Below, in pieces: positions 47,774 to 56,147 of a DNA stretch of 64,000 bases. The first letter of the stretch is position 1. Each line of letters opens with the position of its first letter. Position numbers and translations under genes: made by a program. This DNA is from Blastocatellia bacterium AA13. GTDB taxonomy: Bacteria; Acidobacteriota; Blastocatellia; UBA7656. Below the pieces are notes generated by a model, which had not been told where the DNA came from, made no database searches, and saw only the letters and a program-made list of their open reading frames with translations. Where the stretch lies: NCBI GenBank assembly GCA_003222245.1, contig QHVH01000005.1, forward strand, positions 1 through 64,000, given 5' to 3'.

Positions 47774-48538
47774 TCATTGGGTCGCCACCGTGTGCACGAA
47801 GTACCCAAACCCGGCGAGTTGAGTAATCGTCGCCAGCGTCTTCTTAAAATTGCCGTGAACGATCACGGTGTCTCCGGGGACCAGGGCTATATTCTCTTCG
47901 CCGGCGTCATGCTTGGCTTGCAGGATATGCTTCACGTTGATCGTCATCGTTCGCATGCCGCCGCCCCCTGCCTGCCGCAACACGGTAACGTTCGTACTCT
48001 TTCCGAGATCCGTGATCCCGCCCGACGCCGAAATCGCGTCGAGCATAGTCATCGGCTTGGCCATCACGAGGATTCCGGGCTTGACCACGTCGCCGATCAC
48101 TCCGACGGTCGCGCTCTTCGCGATTATAAGCGCCACGGTTACGTGCGGATCTTTAAGGTACTCGCCGAAGTCGGTCGTGAGCACGCTGTTGACTTGATCC
48201 AGCGTGAGTCCAGCCACGTCTACATCGCCGATCAGCGGGTGATAAATGCGGCCGAACGGCGAGACCGTGACTTTTTCAAGCGAGTAGTCGGGCTGGCCAA
48301 AGACCCGAATCGCAATCTCGTCGTCAGGGCCGAGCTTGTAGCTTTCGTAGAAGTTTCGATAGATGGTCCTGAAGTAGGGATCGATAGCCTCTCCACGCGC
48401 CTGAGTCGCGTCCGCATTCGCCGGCTTGATCGCCGCGGCGCTGTTTGACTGGGCCGCGGCCCCCGGCGCGAATGTCACGATCGCCAACGATGCCGTAAAT
48501 ACAAAAGCTACTCCGGTCAACCATATATTTCTTTTCAT
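47774..48538 (-). CDS. Wza-like polysaccharide export (OPX) protein
   Basis: A 254-residue exported protein. A signal peptide (KRNIWLTGVAFVFTASLAIVTFAPGAAAQ) precedes the Poly_export domain: 'YKLGPDDEIAIRVFGQPDYSLEKVTVSPFGRIYHPLIGDVDVAGLTLDQV' (in parts). A SLBB-like domain follows: 'GVIGDVVKPGILVMAKPMTMLDAISASGG'. It forms or gates the outer-membrane channel for the polymer. The lipobox Cys of classical Wza is absent, so it may be a periplasmic OPX form. GGAGG precedes the ATG. Confidence 0.92.
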   Translation of the reverse strand: MKRNIWLTGVAFVFTASLAIVTFAPGAAAQSNSAAAIKPANADATQARGEAIDPYFRTIYRNFYESYKLGPDDEIAIRVFGQPDYSLEKVTVSPFGRIYHPLIGDVDVAGLTLDQVNSVLTTDFGEYLKDPHVTVALIIAKSATVGVIGDVVKPGILVMAKPMTMLDAISASGGITDLGKSTNVTVLRQAGGGGMRTMTINVKHILQAKHDAGEENIALVPGDTVIVHGNFKKTLATITQLAGFGYFVHTVATQ

Positions 48539-48584
48539 AACGGTTCCTCCATTATCGGCGGAGCGTCAGATTCGCTATAGACGA

Positions 48585-49964
48585 TCAGCGAGCGCCCCTG
48601 CCGAAGAGCACGATCCTCATCGTTTCGAATAGAATCATCGCGTCCAGGATCGGCGATTGATTCTTGATGTAATACAAATCGTACTGGAGCTTCTGGATCG
48701 CATCTTCGACCGAGGCTCCATATGGATAGCGTATCTGCGCCCATCCGGTGAGTCCGGGTTTTACGAGGTGTCGCTGCGAGTAATACTCGCTCTCACGTTC
48801 GAGCTGATTGACGAACACCGGCCGCTCCGGCCGCGGTCCAATAAAACTCATATCGCCGCGAAGAACGTTGAGAAACTGCGGCAGCTCGTCTATGCGCAGC
48901 TTGCGAATAATCCGGCCTACGCGGGTGACTCGCCGGTCGGACTGTTCGGCCCAAACCGGGCCGTTCTTTTCGGCGTCGACCACCATCGAGCGGAACTTTA
49001 CGATGCGGAAGTTTCGGCCTCGGACTCCGACGCGCTCCTGCAGATAAAGAACAGGCCCTTTTGACTCGAGCCTGATCGCTATCGCCGTGAGCAGCATAAG
49101 CGGCAACGACAGGATCAGCCCGACTACCGCCGCAATAACGTCGATCAGTCTTCTGGCTCGCCTGTAGAGACGAAGCCCGCGCGAACCCTGTGAAAAAATA
49201 AGCGAGGAAGGCCGGGTCATCTCGGTGCTTATCTTTCCGGTGAGGCGCTCATAAAATGAAGCACACTCTTCGACCGGTATGTCGTCTCTCAGCTTCAAGG
49301 TGAGCAGATCGGCGAGAGGCAGCCTGCCTCTGCGATCGTTTACCGCGACGACGATTCGATCGGGGGAGTGGCGCCTGACTATATCTTCCAGATCGCAAGT
49401 CACGCCCACGACTGTGGGGTTGATCAGGCTGCGGCCGACAAGCAGCGGATCTTCGCCGACGAAGCCGACGATTTTGTATCCGACCTCCTGTCGTTCCAGA
49501 GCCTCCCTCGCAACATCGACGGCGGTCTTGCCGGTTCCCAGTATTAAGACTCGTTCGGCAAGTCTTGGATGACCGAGCAGCCATCTGACGCCCAGGCGCC
49601 ACCAGGTCATTACCGTCAGCATCAAGAGCATTGTCACCAGAAAGACGCCGCGGCCGACGGTCATCTCCGGAATGGCGTAGAAGATCAATGCGAGCGCAAC
49701 AGATGCCAGCCCTATCGCCTGACACAGGCGGATATAGATCGTGACGCCGCGCCGTACTCTTCCAAAGTCATACAGGTCGAAAATGTAAAACGAGCTTTGG
49801 ATCACGACCATCGAAAGCAGTACCTTTAGCCAGCCCCGGCCGCCGTTCAACACGGCGCCGGTTTCAGGGCCGAACCTGATCCATATCGCGGCAACGCCGC
49901 ACGAACAGATCAATACGCTCTCAAACAACCAGACACAGAGCGCTCGCGAACCGTTTCTAGACAT
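48585..49964 (-). CDS. Polyprenyl-phosphate sugar-1-phosphate transferase (initiating enzyme)
   Basis: A 459-residue inner-membrane enzyme. About four N-terminal helices and a Rossmann-like CoA-binding-3 domain (VLILGTGKTAVDVAREAL) precede the catalytic bacterial sugar transferase domain: 'KGPVLYLQERVGVRGRNFRIVKFRSM', 'RKLRIDELPQFLNVLRGDMSFIGPRPERP' and 'KPGLTGWAQIRY'. It puts the first sugar phosphate on undecaprenyl phosphate. The sequence style matches PEP-CTERM-associated EpsB-type transferases. ATG 49964 is chosen; GTG 49967 is adjacent. Confidence 0.93.
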   Translation of the reverse strand: MSRNGSRALCVWLFESVLICSCGVAAIWIRFGPETGAVLNGGRGWLKVLLSMVVIQSSFYIFDLYDFGRVRRGVTIYIRLCQAIGLASVALALIFYAIPEMTVGRGVFLVTMLLMLTVMTWWRLGVRWLLGHPRLAERVLILGTGKTAVDVAREALERQEVGYKIVGFVGEDPLLVGRSLINPTVVGVTCDLEDIVRRHSPDRIVVAVNDRRGRLPLADLLTLKLRDDIPVEECASFYERLTGKISTEMTRPSSLIFSQGSRGLRLYRRARRLIDVIAAVVGLILSLPLMLLTAIAIRLESKGPVLYLQERVGVRGRNFRIVKFRSMVVDAEKNGPVWAEQSDRRVTRVGRIIRKLRIDELPQFLNVLRGDMSFIGPRPERPVFVNQLERESEYYSQRHLVKPGLTGWAQIRYPYGASVEDAIQKLQYDLYYIKNQSPILDAMILFETMRIVLFGRGAR

Positions 49965-50008
49965 CACCAGACCGCCGATCTGTCCCGTTCCTCAGGTTCG
50001 TCTCGCTT

Positions 50009-50890
50009 TCAGGAAACGCGATTCAGCACGACGCCGAACAGATCTTCCTGAGTCAAGGGTCCGATCGCCTTTCCCAGATCGCCTGACGTAGTTTCGCCCG
50101 CCTTGATGACCAGCAGCGTGGCGCTTGTGAGCCGCTTCAGCAACGCTACATCGTTGGAGGAGAGCAGCGGCGACGAATCAAAAAGAATGAACTCGTAGTC
50201 GGGATCAAGGGCGGCGAGCATATCCTGGAATGCGTTCGATACGATCAGCTCCGCTGGGTTGTCGACTCGCCCGCGCGAGGGAAGCACCACGAATCCATGC
50301 GGTTGAATCTTGAGCGCGGCCTCGCCCGGCGCCTTCTTTTGCGCCGCCGCTTCGGCAATGCCCAGATCGGCTTCGATTCCAAGGAGACGCGTAACCGACG
50401 GCCTGCGAAAATCGGTGTCGACCAGAAGTACGCTCTTGCCTGCTCGCGCAAGAGTGCACGCGAGGTTGAGCGAAACGGTGGTGCGCCCTTCGCCGTGCCG
50501 GGCCGATGCGATCAGGAGCCGCTTCAGATCTCGATCGGCTTTGGCCGCGATCAACGAGCCGGCGAGCTTGCCGAATTCATCCGCCGCGACGGGTTCCGCT
50601 TCGTTGAATGCAACCAGATGGGGATCGATGCGAAGCGGATCGACGCTGACTTCGCGGGCCGGCTGCGCCTGTTTTTTGCGAGCCAGATTGGCCGCCTCGA
50701 TTTCGCGTTGAATGTGGTTGATTTCGACCGCCTTCGGCGTATGCAGCGAATACCGGATGAAATCGAATTCGTCGACCGCTTTGTCCGATTCTTCCTTGGT
50801 TCGAGCCTCCGCGGTAGCCAGCCCGAGCCCGGCCGCGCCTCCGGAGCGTTCCTTTTCGGATTTCAACTTTGCTTCATAGACTTTTCCCAT
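50009..50890 (-). CDS. BY-kinase/CpsD-like ATPase of EPS chain-length control
   Basis: A 293-residue cytoplasmic MinD/CpsD-fold ATPase. The P-loop reads ARHGEGRTTVSLNLA, with Arg where Lys is canonical. Walker A' is 'VLLVDTDFRRPSVTRLLG' and Walker B 'EFILFDSSPLL'. The C-terminus ends 'VVLNRVS' and has no tyrosine cluster, so autophosphorylation of the usual type is doubtful. A charged N-terminal linker of about 100 residues carries a weak coiled coil. It pairs with the adjacent GumC-like protein, 65 bases upstream. AGGAG precedes the ATG. Confidence 0.88.
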   Translation of the reverse strand: MGKVYEAKLKSEKERSGGAAGLGLATAEARTKEESDKAVDEFDFIRYSLHTPKAVEINHIQREIEAANLARKKQAQPAREVSVDPLRIDPHLVAFNEAEPVAADEFGKLAGSLIAAKADRDLKRLLIASARHGEGRTTVSLNLACTLARAGKSVLLVDTDFRRPSVTRLLGIEADLGIAEAAAQKKAPGEAALKIQPHGFVVLPSRGRVDNPAELIVSNAFQDMLAALDPDYEFILFDSSPLLSSNDVALLKRLTSATLLVIKAGETTSGDLGKAIGPLTQEDLFGVVLNRVS

Positions 50891-50955
50891 TGTTATCTCC
50901 TCACGTCACTGATTCCGCCTGGTGACTTTGAGTTCTGAGCGCCTTTGAAACGGCT

Positions 50956-52539
50956 TCACCATCGGCTTGCGACCAGTTGAAATATGCCAAGATTGTTTAT
51001 GAGGAAGACCAGCACAGGGGCCAACAAGAGACCTAATGCGAGAAGCGCGATCGTTCGAGCCGCCGCCAGCCTGCGAACGCGTCCGCGCTCGAACGGGGTC
51101 AGCGCGTCCGGAATCAACGCCACCACCGGCGCTCCAAGGTAGTAGCGGACATCGCTGGGCTCGTGCACGACAAACATACGAGGCGCCTCAACGATGGCGA
51201 CGACAAAAAGGCCCGCAATCAACGCCAGCGCGACGGCGATCAACCGCAGCTTTCCTCGATCCGGACCCGCGGGGAATCGCGCTTCAACCGGTGAATCCAC
51301 AATCTGGAACAGACCGGGATCGAGTCCCGCGGCAGCGGTACTCATCCGCTCCAGATCGCTCTGCTGCTTGAGCAGCGCGCTGTAGCGGTCACGCAAGCGG
51401 TCTTTGTCGGTTTCCGCGGCTATGTTTGCGATAGGCGTATCGGCCGCGGCGGCTCTTTGGATTTGGACTCCACCCGATCGCCCGCCGCCGGAAGTAGATA
51501 CCAGTTTCGACTTCCGCTCGATCTCACGCTTGGTGACCTCGAGCTCCGTTTCCATTCGCGAGTATTCACGCTGCATGGTTCGCAGCTCGCGCGCTTCGGG
51601 CGAGTTCAGAGGGACGCCGTCCTTGCCGGCCGCCGCGTTGAGCTGCGCCAGTTGATGATCGACTTCGGTGAGCTGCGTGCGAGTCTGGATCATCTTCGGA
51701 TTTTTATCCGTGTACTGTGGGCCGTATTCCTTGACTTGGGCCTCGAGCTCGGCCTTCTTCACCAGCAACACTCCATAGGAGCTTCCAGAACGAGCGTCGG
51801 TGGGAGCCGTTCGCGCGATCTTTTCCTGCTCGCCGATTTGCCGTTTCTGCTCTTCGAGCTGACGCTCGAGCGCGAACTGCTTATCATTCAATGCCTCCAG
51901 CGAGGAGGTCGCGGCGACCCGCTCAGCACGGCTGAGGTTCGCGTCTTCCGTGCCTCTGGAACGTTGGCGTTGCCGCATCGCGGCCGCCGCGTTCTGCTGC
52001 CCCAACTGATCGAGACGGGTTTCAATGTCGGCCAACTCGGACTCGACCTGCTTCTTTCGATCGGCCATCTGACGCTCGACCGCCTGATTCATCGAGCCGA
52101 AGTTGGACACAAGATCGGCCGCCACTTCTTGAGCAACCAGCGGGTCGGGGTTCCTGTAAGTAATCGACAGCGTCTCCGGGTTGTCTCCGCGATACTTGGT
52201 ATCGATCTTGATGTCCTTGCGCATGTGGTTGACCGCGACCTCCATGGCTCCGGAGGCGACTTCTCTCGGATACAAATCGTGACGTCCTATAAGCGGCTCA
52301 AGGAACGCGCGGCCGTTGATCCGTTCGGTGATCGTTGCGACTCGCGAAGCGACGGCCTGCCGGTCGTCTTCCTTGCCGGCGACCACTACCGATGCGCTCG
52401 ACTGGTAAACATCCGGAATTCCGTGGATGACCAGGAATGTAGAAATCAACACCGCGCCCATCACCACAAGAAACAGCAACTTCCTGCGGAAGAGCATCTG
52501 AAAATACTCGGGGAGTGTTCTGGGTCTAAAGTTGGACAT
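50956..52539 (-). CDS. GumC/Wzc-like polysaccharide chain-length determinant
   Basis: A 527-residue inner-membrane protein. The Wzz-like start 'LPEYFQMLFRRKLLFLVVMGAVLISTFLVI' is the first helix. A long periplasmic coiled coil follows (residues ~170-420, rich in Glu/Gln/Arg heptads). After it come 'VDSPVEARFPAGPDRGKLRLIAVALALIAGLFVVAIVEA' and one more C-terminal helix. It controls chain length and couples the ATPase (50009-50890) to the OPX channel. It lacks the fused kinase of Wzc. GAGGTGA precedes the ATG. Confidence 0.92.
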   Translation of the reverse strand: MSNFRPRTLPEYFQMLFRRKLLFLVVMGAVLISTFLVIHGIPDVYQSSASVVVAGKEDDRQAVASRVATITERINGRAFLEPLIGRHDLYPREVASGAMEVAVNHMRKDIKIDTKYRGDNPETLSITYRNPDPLVAQEVAADLVSNFGSMNQAVERQMADRKKQVESELADIETRLDQLGQQNAAAAMRQRQRSRGTEDANLSRAERVAATSSLEALNDKQFALERQLEEQKRQIGEQEKIARTAPTDARSGSSYGVLLVKKAELEAQVKEYGPQYTDKNPKMIQTRTQLTEVDHQLAQLNAAAGKDGVPLNSPEARELRTMQREYSRMETELEVTKREIERKSKLVSTSGGGRSGGVQIQRAAAADTPIANIAAETDKDRLRDRYSALLKQQSDLERMSTAAAGLDPGLFQIVDSPVEARFPAGPDRGKLRLIAVALALIAGLFVVAIVEAPRMFVVHEPSDVRYYLGAPVVALIPDALTPFERGRVRRLAAARTIALLALGLLLAPVLVFLINNLGIFQLVASRW

Positions 52540-52589
52540 CGGTCACCTCTCATTGAATATTCGTGCGCTTGTAGAAAACGGGTCCGCGG

Positions 52590-52916
52590 TTATGACGGTT
52601 CGCGATGTGCGACATCGCGGCCGCGATCGCCGCTTGGCAACGTGCGTTTTCTTGCGAGCCTCAACCTCACGATCGTGGAACCGAAGAACAGGAGCGCTCC
52701 CAGAAACAGGAGGAGCGGAGTCTCCAGATTGGTTGACCACGAGGAGGCAGTCAGGCCGTCGGTGTCGGCTTTGTGATAGGGAGCAATGGAAGACGTCGTT
52801 AGAGCAGCCGCGGAACCGGAGCCGGACCGAATTTCTACCGATCCTGACGTCCGGCTGCGGCTAGTCCACGCAAAGCAAAGCAGAAAAATAAGAGTAATGG
52901 CTGATCCTATTCTCAT
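52590..52916 (-). CDS. Small exported protein with a C-terminal sorting-signal-like tail
   Basis: A 108-residue protein at the head of the EPS operon. It has a signal peptide (RIGSAITLIFLLCFAWTSRS), a Ser/Thr-rich middle and a C-terminal hydrophobic helix (ETPLLLFLGALLFFGSTIV) followed by RLRLARKR. That layout resembles PEP-CTERM tails, although the PEP triplet itself is absent and a further 17 residues follow the basic run. The ribosome-binding site is weak and other frames are open, so it is a reasonable but not certain gene. Confidence 0.5.
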   Translation of the reverse strand: MRIGSAITLIFLLCFAWTSRSRTSGSVEIRSGSGSAAALTTSSIAPYHKADTDGLTASSWSTNLETPLLLFLGALLFFGSTIVRLRLARKRTLPSGDRGRDVAHREPS

Positions 52917-53373
52917 ATCAGTTCACTGTTCGGGCACAACAGGGCTCTCGCGCCGATCTCCGAAAGATCGATGACGCGCCGTTATCCGCCTTAGTTGATC
53001 GACAATTTCGGCTGCAAAAAGCAGCCCGATGAATTCGCTTTCAATCCTGGAAGAATCGGAGCCCACGCGCTGCATCCCTCTTACGCATAAGCCTCTATCT
53101 CCTCTTCTTGGTTGTCGCCATTGAATTCAGGTCGATGAATTATGCGCGCAACCTTTACAGGGTATAGAGACCCCGAATGGGATCAGGTTTGCAAAAAATA
53201 TGCTCTCAAAATATCGGGGAAAGGTGTCAGCGCGCCAGGCGCCAGTGTCGGGAGAGGGGAGAGAGGAAATAGCTATAGAGCAGACTATTCGGGACCGCGG
53301 ACGAATGACGAGTAACAAATGACCAGTACAAGTGATTAACGACAATGACCAGTGACAAATGTTGCGCGTACTT
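52917..53373. other. Leader/promoter region of the EPS locus
   Basis: This 457-bp gap precedes the EPS operon on the minus strand. Two hairpins are visible: ggctgc-aaaaa-gcagcc at about 53016-53032 and cgatct-5 bases-agatcg at about 52957-52973, the latter near the first start codon. Degenerate words of the type 'gaccagtgacaaatg' recur at about 53300-53360. No clear -10/-35 pair and no known riboswitch core was found. Confidence 0.45.
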
Positions 53374-54219
53374 TTAGATCACGGTTGTGATGATTTCGCT
53401 GATGCTCCTCTGCAATTCAGCGTCGTCTGTTATCGGGCTCGTGATCGCCACTTCGCAAGCTACCTCGGGCTGAATACCCCGGCTAATCAACTGTGCCGCG
53501 TAGACGAGCAGTCTCGTTGAGACGCCTTCTTCCAGTCCGTGTCCTTTGAGGTTTCTGACCTTTTCGCCGATCATCACAAGGTCTCGCGCGGTCTGTTCAT
53601 CCACGCCGCCTTCGTGAATCAATATGTCCACTTCCAGCGGCGAAGGAGGATAGCCGAATTCCAGCGACACGAATCGCTGCCGCGTCGACTGCTTCAGATC
53701 TTTGATCACGCTCTGATAACCGGGATTATATGAAACCACGAGCATGAATTCTTCGGGCGCGTGCAGCAACGTTCCCCGTTTTTCAACCGGCAGTATGCGG
53801 CGATCGTCGGTGAGCGGGTGGATGACTACGATCGTGTCCTTACGAGCTTCTACTACTTCGTCGAGATAACAGATCGCTCCGTATTTGACGGCGGTCGTTA
53901 ACGGGCCGTCGTGCCATATTGTCTCGTCGCCTTCGAGCAGGAATCGTCCGATCAGATCGGTGGAAGAGAGGTCTTCGTGACAGGCGACCGTTATGAGCGG
54001 CCGGCCCAGTTTATAAGCCATGTACTCAACGAAGCGGGTCTTGCCGCAGCCGGTGGGCCCTTTCAACATGGCGGGTAACCGCGTGCGATAAGCCGCCTCG
54101 AATAGCCCTACTTCGTCGCCGACCGGAAGATAATACGGCTCCCGAGTGATGACGTGCTTCTCTATCGCTTCTTCGATTCCCTCTTGCTTTACCTGCATAT
54201 CAACCTTATCCGATTTCAC
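53374..54219 (-). CDS. CbbQ/NirQ/NorQ-type AAA+ ATPase
   Basis: A 281-residue MoxR-branch AAA+ ATPase. It has Walker A '[15 protein letters not shown]', '[20 protein letters not shown]', Walker B '[15 protein letters not shown]' and '[28 protein letters not shown]', close to NorQ/CbbQ. Such ATPases act with a VWA protein (NorD/CbbO) to activate NO reductase or Rubisco. No partner is present in the window, so the client is unknown. A NosL-like gene lies 1.4 kb away on the other strand, which hints at a nitrogen-oxide theme without proving it. Confidence 0.9.
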   Translation of the reverse strand: MKSDKVDMQVKQEGIEEAIEKHVITREPYYLPVGDEVGLFEAAYRTRLPAMLKGPTGCGKTRFVEYMAYKLGRPLITVACHEDLSSTDLIGRFLLEGDETIWHDGPLTTAVKYGAICYLDEVVEARKDTIVVIHPLTDDRRILPVEKRGTLLHAPEEFMLVVSYNPGYQSVIKDLKQSTRQRFVSLEFGYPPSPLEVDILIHEGGVDEQTARDLVMIGEKVRNLKGHGLEEGVSTRLLVYAAQLISRGIQPEVACEVAITSPITDDAELQRSISEIITTVI

Positions 54220-54338
54220 CCTGTCTGATTTTTATGGATATGATTTCTGCCTGGACGCGGCTTCACGGAATCAGAATTCATTCGAAGCGCTCCCTGGCCG
54301 CTCACCAATCTACACTCCGATTTTTCTGAAGCTTCTTG

Positions 54339-54344
54339 TATAAT
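54339..54344 (+). promoter_or_regulatory. Possible -10 box upstream of mnmA
   Basis: A perfect TATAAT preceded by TTG lies in the divergent region between the ATPase gene and mnmA, about 160 bases before the mnmA start. The region about 17 bases upstream (tccgat) is a poor -35, so confidence is low. Confidence 0.35.
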
Positions 54345-54455
54345 CTACCGTTTCTCATGAGCGACAAAGATCCTGTACTTTCGCGGGACGAATGATGATA
54401 GCATCGCGCCAACTTACCCGGCAAAAGCAACAATGCCCGGGTCACTGTTAAGGCC

Positions 54456-54481
54456 CGATGTTAAAGCTCGATGTTAAAGCT
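54456..54481 (+). repeat. 13-bp tandem repeat in the mnmA leader
   Basis: cgatgttaaagct occurs twice in a row (54456-54468, 54469-54481), ending about 8 bases before the AAAGGAG ribosome-binding site of mnmA. A chance slippage duplication is the simplest explanation. Confidence 0.9.
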
Positions 54482-54502
54482 CGATCGCAAAGGAGTCTTA
54501 TC

Positions 54503-55612
54503 TTGTTAGTTGCAGTAGCGATGAGCGGAGGGGTGGATAGCTCGGTAGCCGCCGCGATTCTTCACGGCGAAGGGCGCGGTGTAGTCGGCTTCACGATGCA
54601 GCTCTGGAACCAGCGCCGAAGGCTCGGACCAAACGGCGAACCTCAACCCTCCCGGTGCTGCTCGCTAGACGATGTTTATGACGCCCGCAGAGTAGCCGGA
54701 GAAATCGGATTTCCATTCTATGTAGTCAATCTCGAAGAGGAATTCGAGCGCGGAGTCGTTCGCCCCTTTGTAGAAGATTACCTCTCCGGACGCACGCCGA
54801 TCCCCTGTGTTTCATGCAACTCACGGCTGAAGTTCGCCAGACTTGTCACCCTTGCGCGACAGGTCGGCGCCGAGCACGTCGCCACCGGCCATTACGCTCG
54901 CGTTGAGTACGACTCCGCGGCGGAGAGATACATACTTCGGAAGGGCCGCGATCTCGACAAGGATCAATCCTACTTTCTTTTTGAAATGACCCAGAAGCAG
55001 CTCGCGCGAGCTGTCTTTCCGTTGGGCGAGCTTACAAAGCCGGAGGTTCGAGAGATCGCGCGCCGGCTTGGCCTCGATACTGCCGATAAACCCGAAAGCC
55101 AGGAGATCTGCTTTGTACCAGACGGCGATTACGCGCGCTTCGTTGAAGACTACGCGAAGAGCGAGATGCCTTCGAGAAGCGTTGCTCCCGCCGGGGAGAT
55201 CGTAACCACTGAAGGAACGCTGGTCGGGGAGCACGCGGGCCTGCATCACTTCACCATAGGGCAGCGCAGAGGTATTGGAGTGGCCGCCGCGGACCCGCTC
55301 TATGTAGTCAAGATAGACGTTCCGCTTAACAGGCTCGTGGTCGGCAAGCGGGAAGAACTCTATAGCGGCAGCTTTATTGTATCCGGGATGAATTGGGTCT
55401 CGATTGCGCCGCCGGCAGCGCCCGTGCGAGGAGAGGTGAAGATCAGATATCGAGCGAAGGAATCGGCGGCTACAATCACGCCAATGCCGAATGACGAGGC
55501 ATTGATTGAGTTCGATGAACCGCAGGCGGCAATCACACCGGGTCAAGCCGCGGTAATCTATAACGGTGATATTGTCGTGGGCGGCGGCTGGATCAAAGCC
55601 GCGCGGGAATAG
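54503..55612 (+). CDS. mnmA: tRNA-specific 2-thiouridylase MnmA
   Basis: A 369-residue enzyme that thiolates U34 of tRNA Lys, Glu and Gln. The PP-loop '[15 protein letters not shown]' lies at the N-terminus. '[13 protein letters not shown]' and '[15 protein letters not shown]' carry the two catalytic cysteines, and 'KDQSYFLF' and '[13 protein letters not shown]' are typical. TTG 54503 is chosen because AAAGGAG sits 7 bases upstream and the upstream frame is not conserved. It is followed after 8 bases by the NosL-like gene. Confidence 0.95.
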   Translation: MLVAVAMSGGVDSSVAAAILHGEGRGVVGFTMQLWNQRRRLGPNGEPQPSRCCSLDDVYDARRVAGEIGFPFYVVNLEEEFERGVVRPFVEDYLSGRTPIPCVSCNSRLKFARLVTLARQVGAEHVATGHYARVEYDSAAERYILRKGRDLDKDQSYFLFEMTQKQLARAVFPLGELTKPEVREIARRLGLDTADKPESQEICFVPDGDYARFVEDYAKSEMPSRSVAPAGEIVTTEGTLVGEHAGLHHFTIGQRRGIGVAAADPLYVVKIDVPLNRLVVGKREELYSGSFIVSGMNWVSIAPPAAPVRGEVKIRYRAKESAATITPMPNDEALIEFDEPQAAITPGQAAVIYNGDIVVGGGWIKAARE

Positions 55613-55620
55613 ACAAGATT

Positions 55621-56127
55621 ATGATGCGAAGAAAGCCGATGCTGAGCGTCAGGTTCCTCCTGACTGGGATAATTATCGCATTCACCTCTTCCTTCTATGG
55701 ATGCGGCGAAGCGAAGCCTCTTTCGGCGGACGCGAAAACCGGGAACTGCCCCGTCTGCCATATGAAGGTGAATGCAAACGACGATTGGGAATCGGAGATA
55801 TTGTTCAAGGGCGGGAGCAAGGTGATGTTCGAATCTCCGGCCGATTTGGTCGAGTACTATCTTGAACCGGCAAAGTACGGTCAGACGGAAGAGCAAAAGA
55901 ATAATTCCAACGTTCAACGGGTCACGGTGACTGACTACTCTACAAAAAAACATATAGACGGCAGGACTGCTACGCTCGTGTACAAGAGCAACGTTCAAAG
56001 TCCTATGGGCTCGGATTTCGTCGCATTCGAGTCGCCCGAGGCCGCGGCTGCATTCATCAAGCAGCACGGGGGTTCTATCGTGACTCTGAATCAGGTCACT
56101 GAAGGAATGCTGCGCGATATCAAATAA
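55621..56127 (+). CDS. NosL-family lipoprotein-like copper-binding protein
   Basis: A 168-residue exported protein with a signal peptide ending 'SSFYGCGEA', a plausible lipobox. 'GNCPVCHMKVNANDDWESEI' carries the Cys/Met motif of NosL, and 'DFVAFESPEAAAAFIKQHGG' matches its C-terminal half. NosL delivers copper to N2O reductase, but no nosZ is in the window. The following DsbD-TlpA fusion gene starts 20 bases later, so a joint role in periplasmic thiol/copper handling is likely. Confidence 0.88.
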   Translation: MMRRKPMLSVRFLLTGIIIAFTSSFYGCGEAKPLSADAKTGNCPVCHMKVNANDDWESEILFKGGSKVMFESPADLVEYYLEPAKYGQTEEQKNNSNVQRVTVTDYSTKKHIDGRTATLVYKSNVQSPMGSDFVAFESPEAAAAFIKQHGGSIVTLNQVTEGMLRDIK

Positions 56128-56147
56128 TGGTTCTACGGAGATCGGAA

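Noticed and set aside
51457-52776. Plus-strand frame of 439 codons
   Set aside because: Antisense to the GumC-like gene; its Leu/Arg/His-rich composition mirrors the coiled coil on the other strand.
53016-53032. Rho-independent terminator
   Set aside because: The ggctgc/gcagcc stem is short and no T-run follows on either strand.
53280-53365. Degenerate 'gaccagtgacaaatg' words as a regulatory repeat
   Set aside because: Spacing and sequence are irregular and similar low-complexity text occurs near 4590 and 27180, so no function is claimed.
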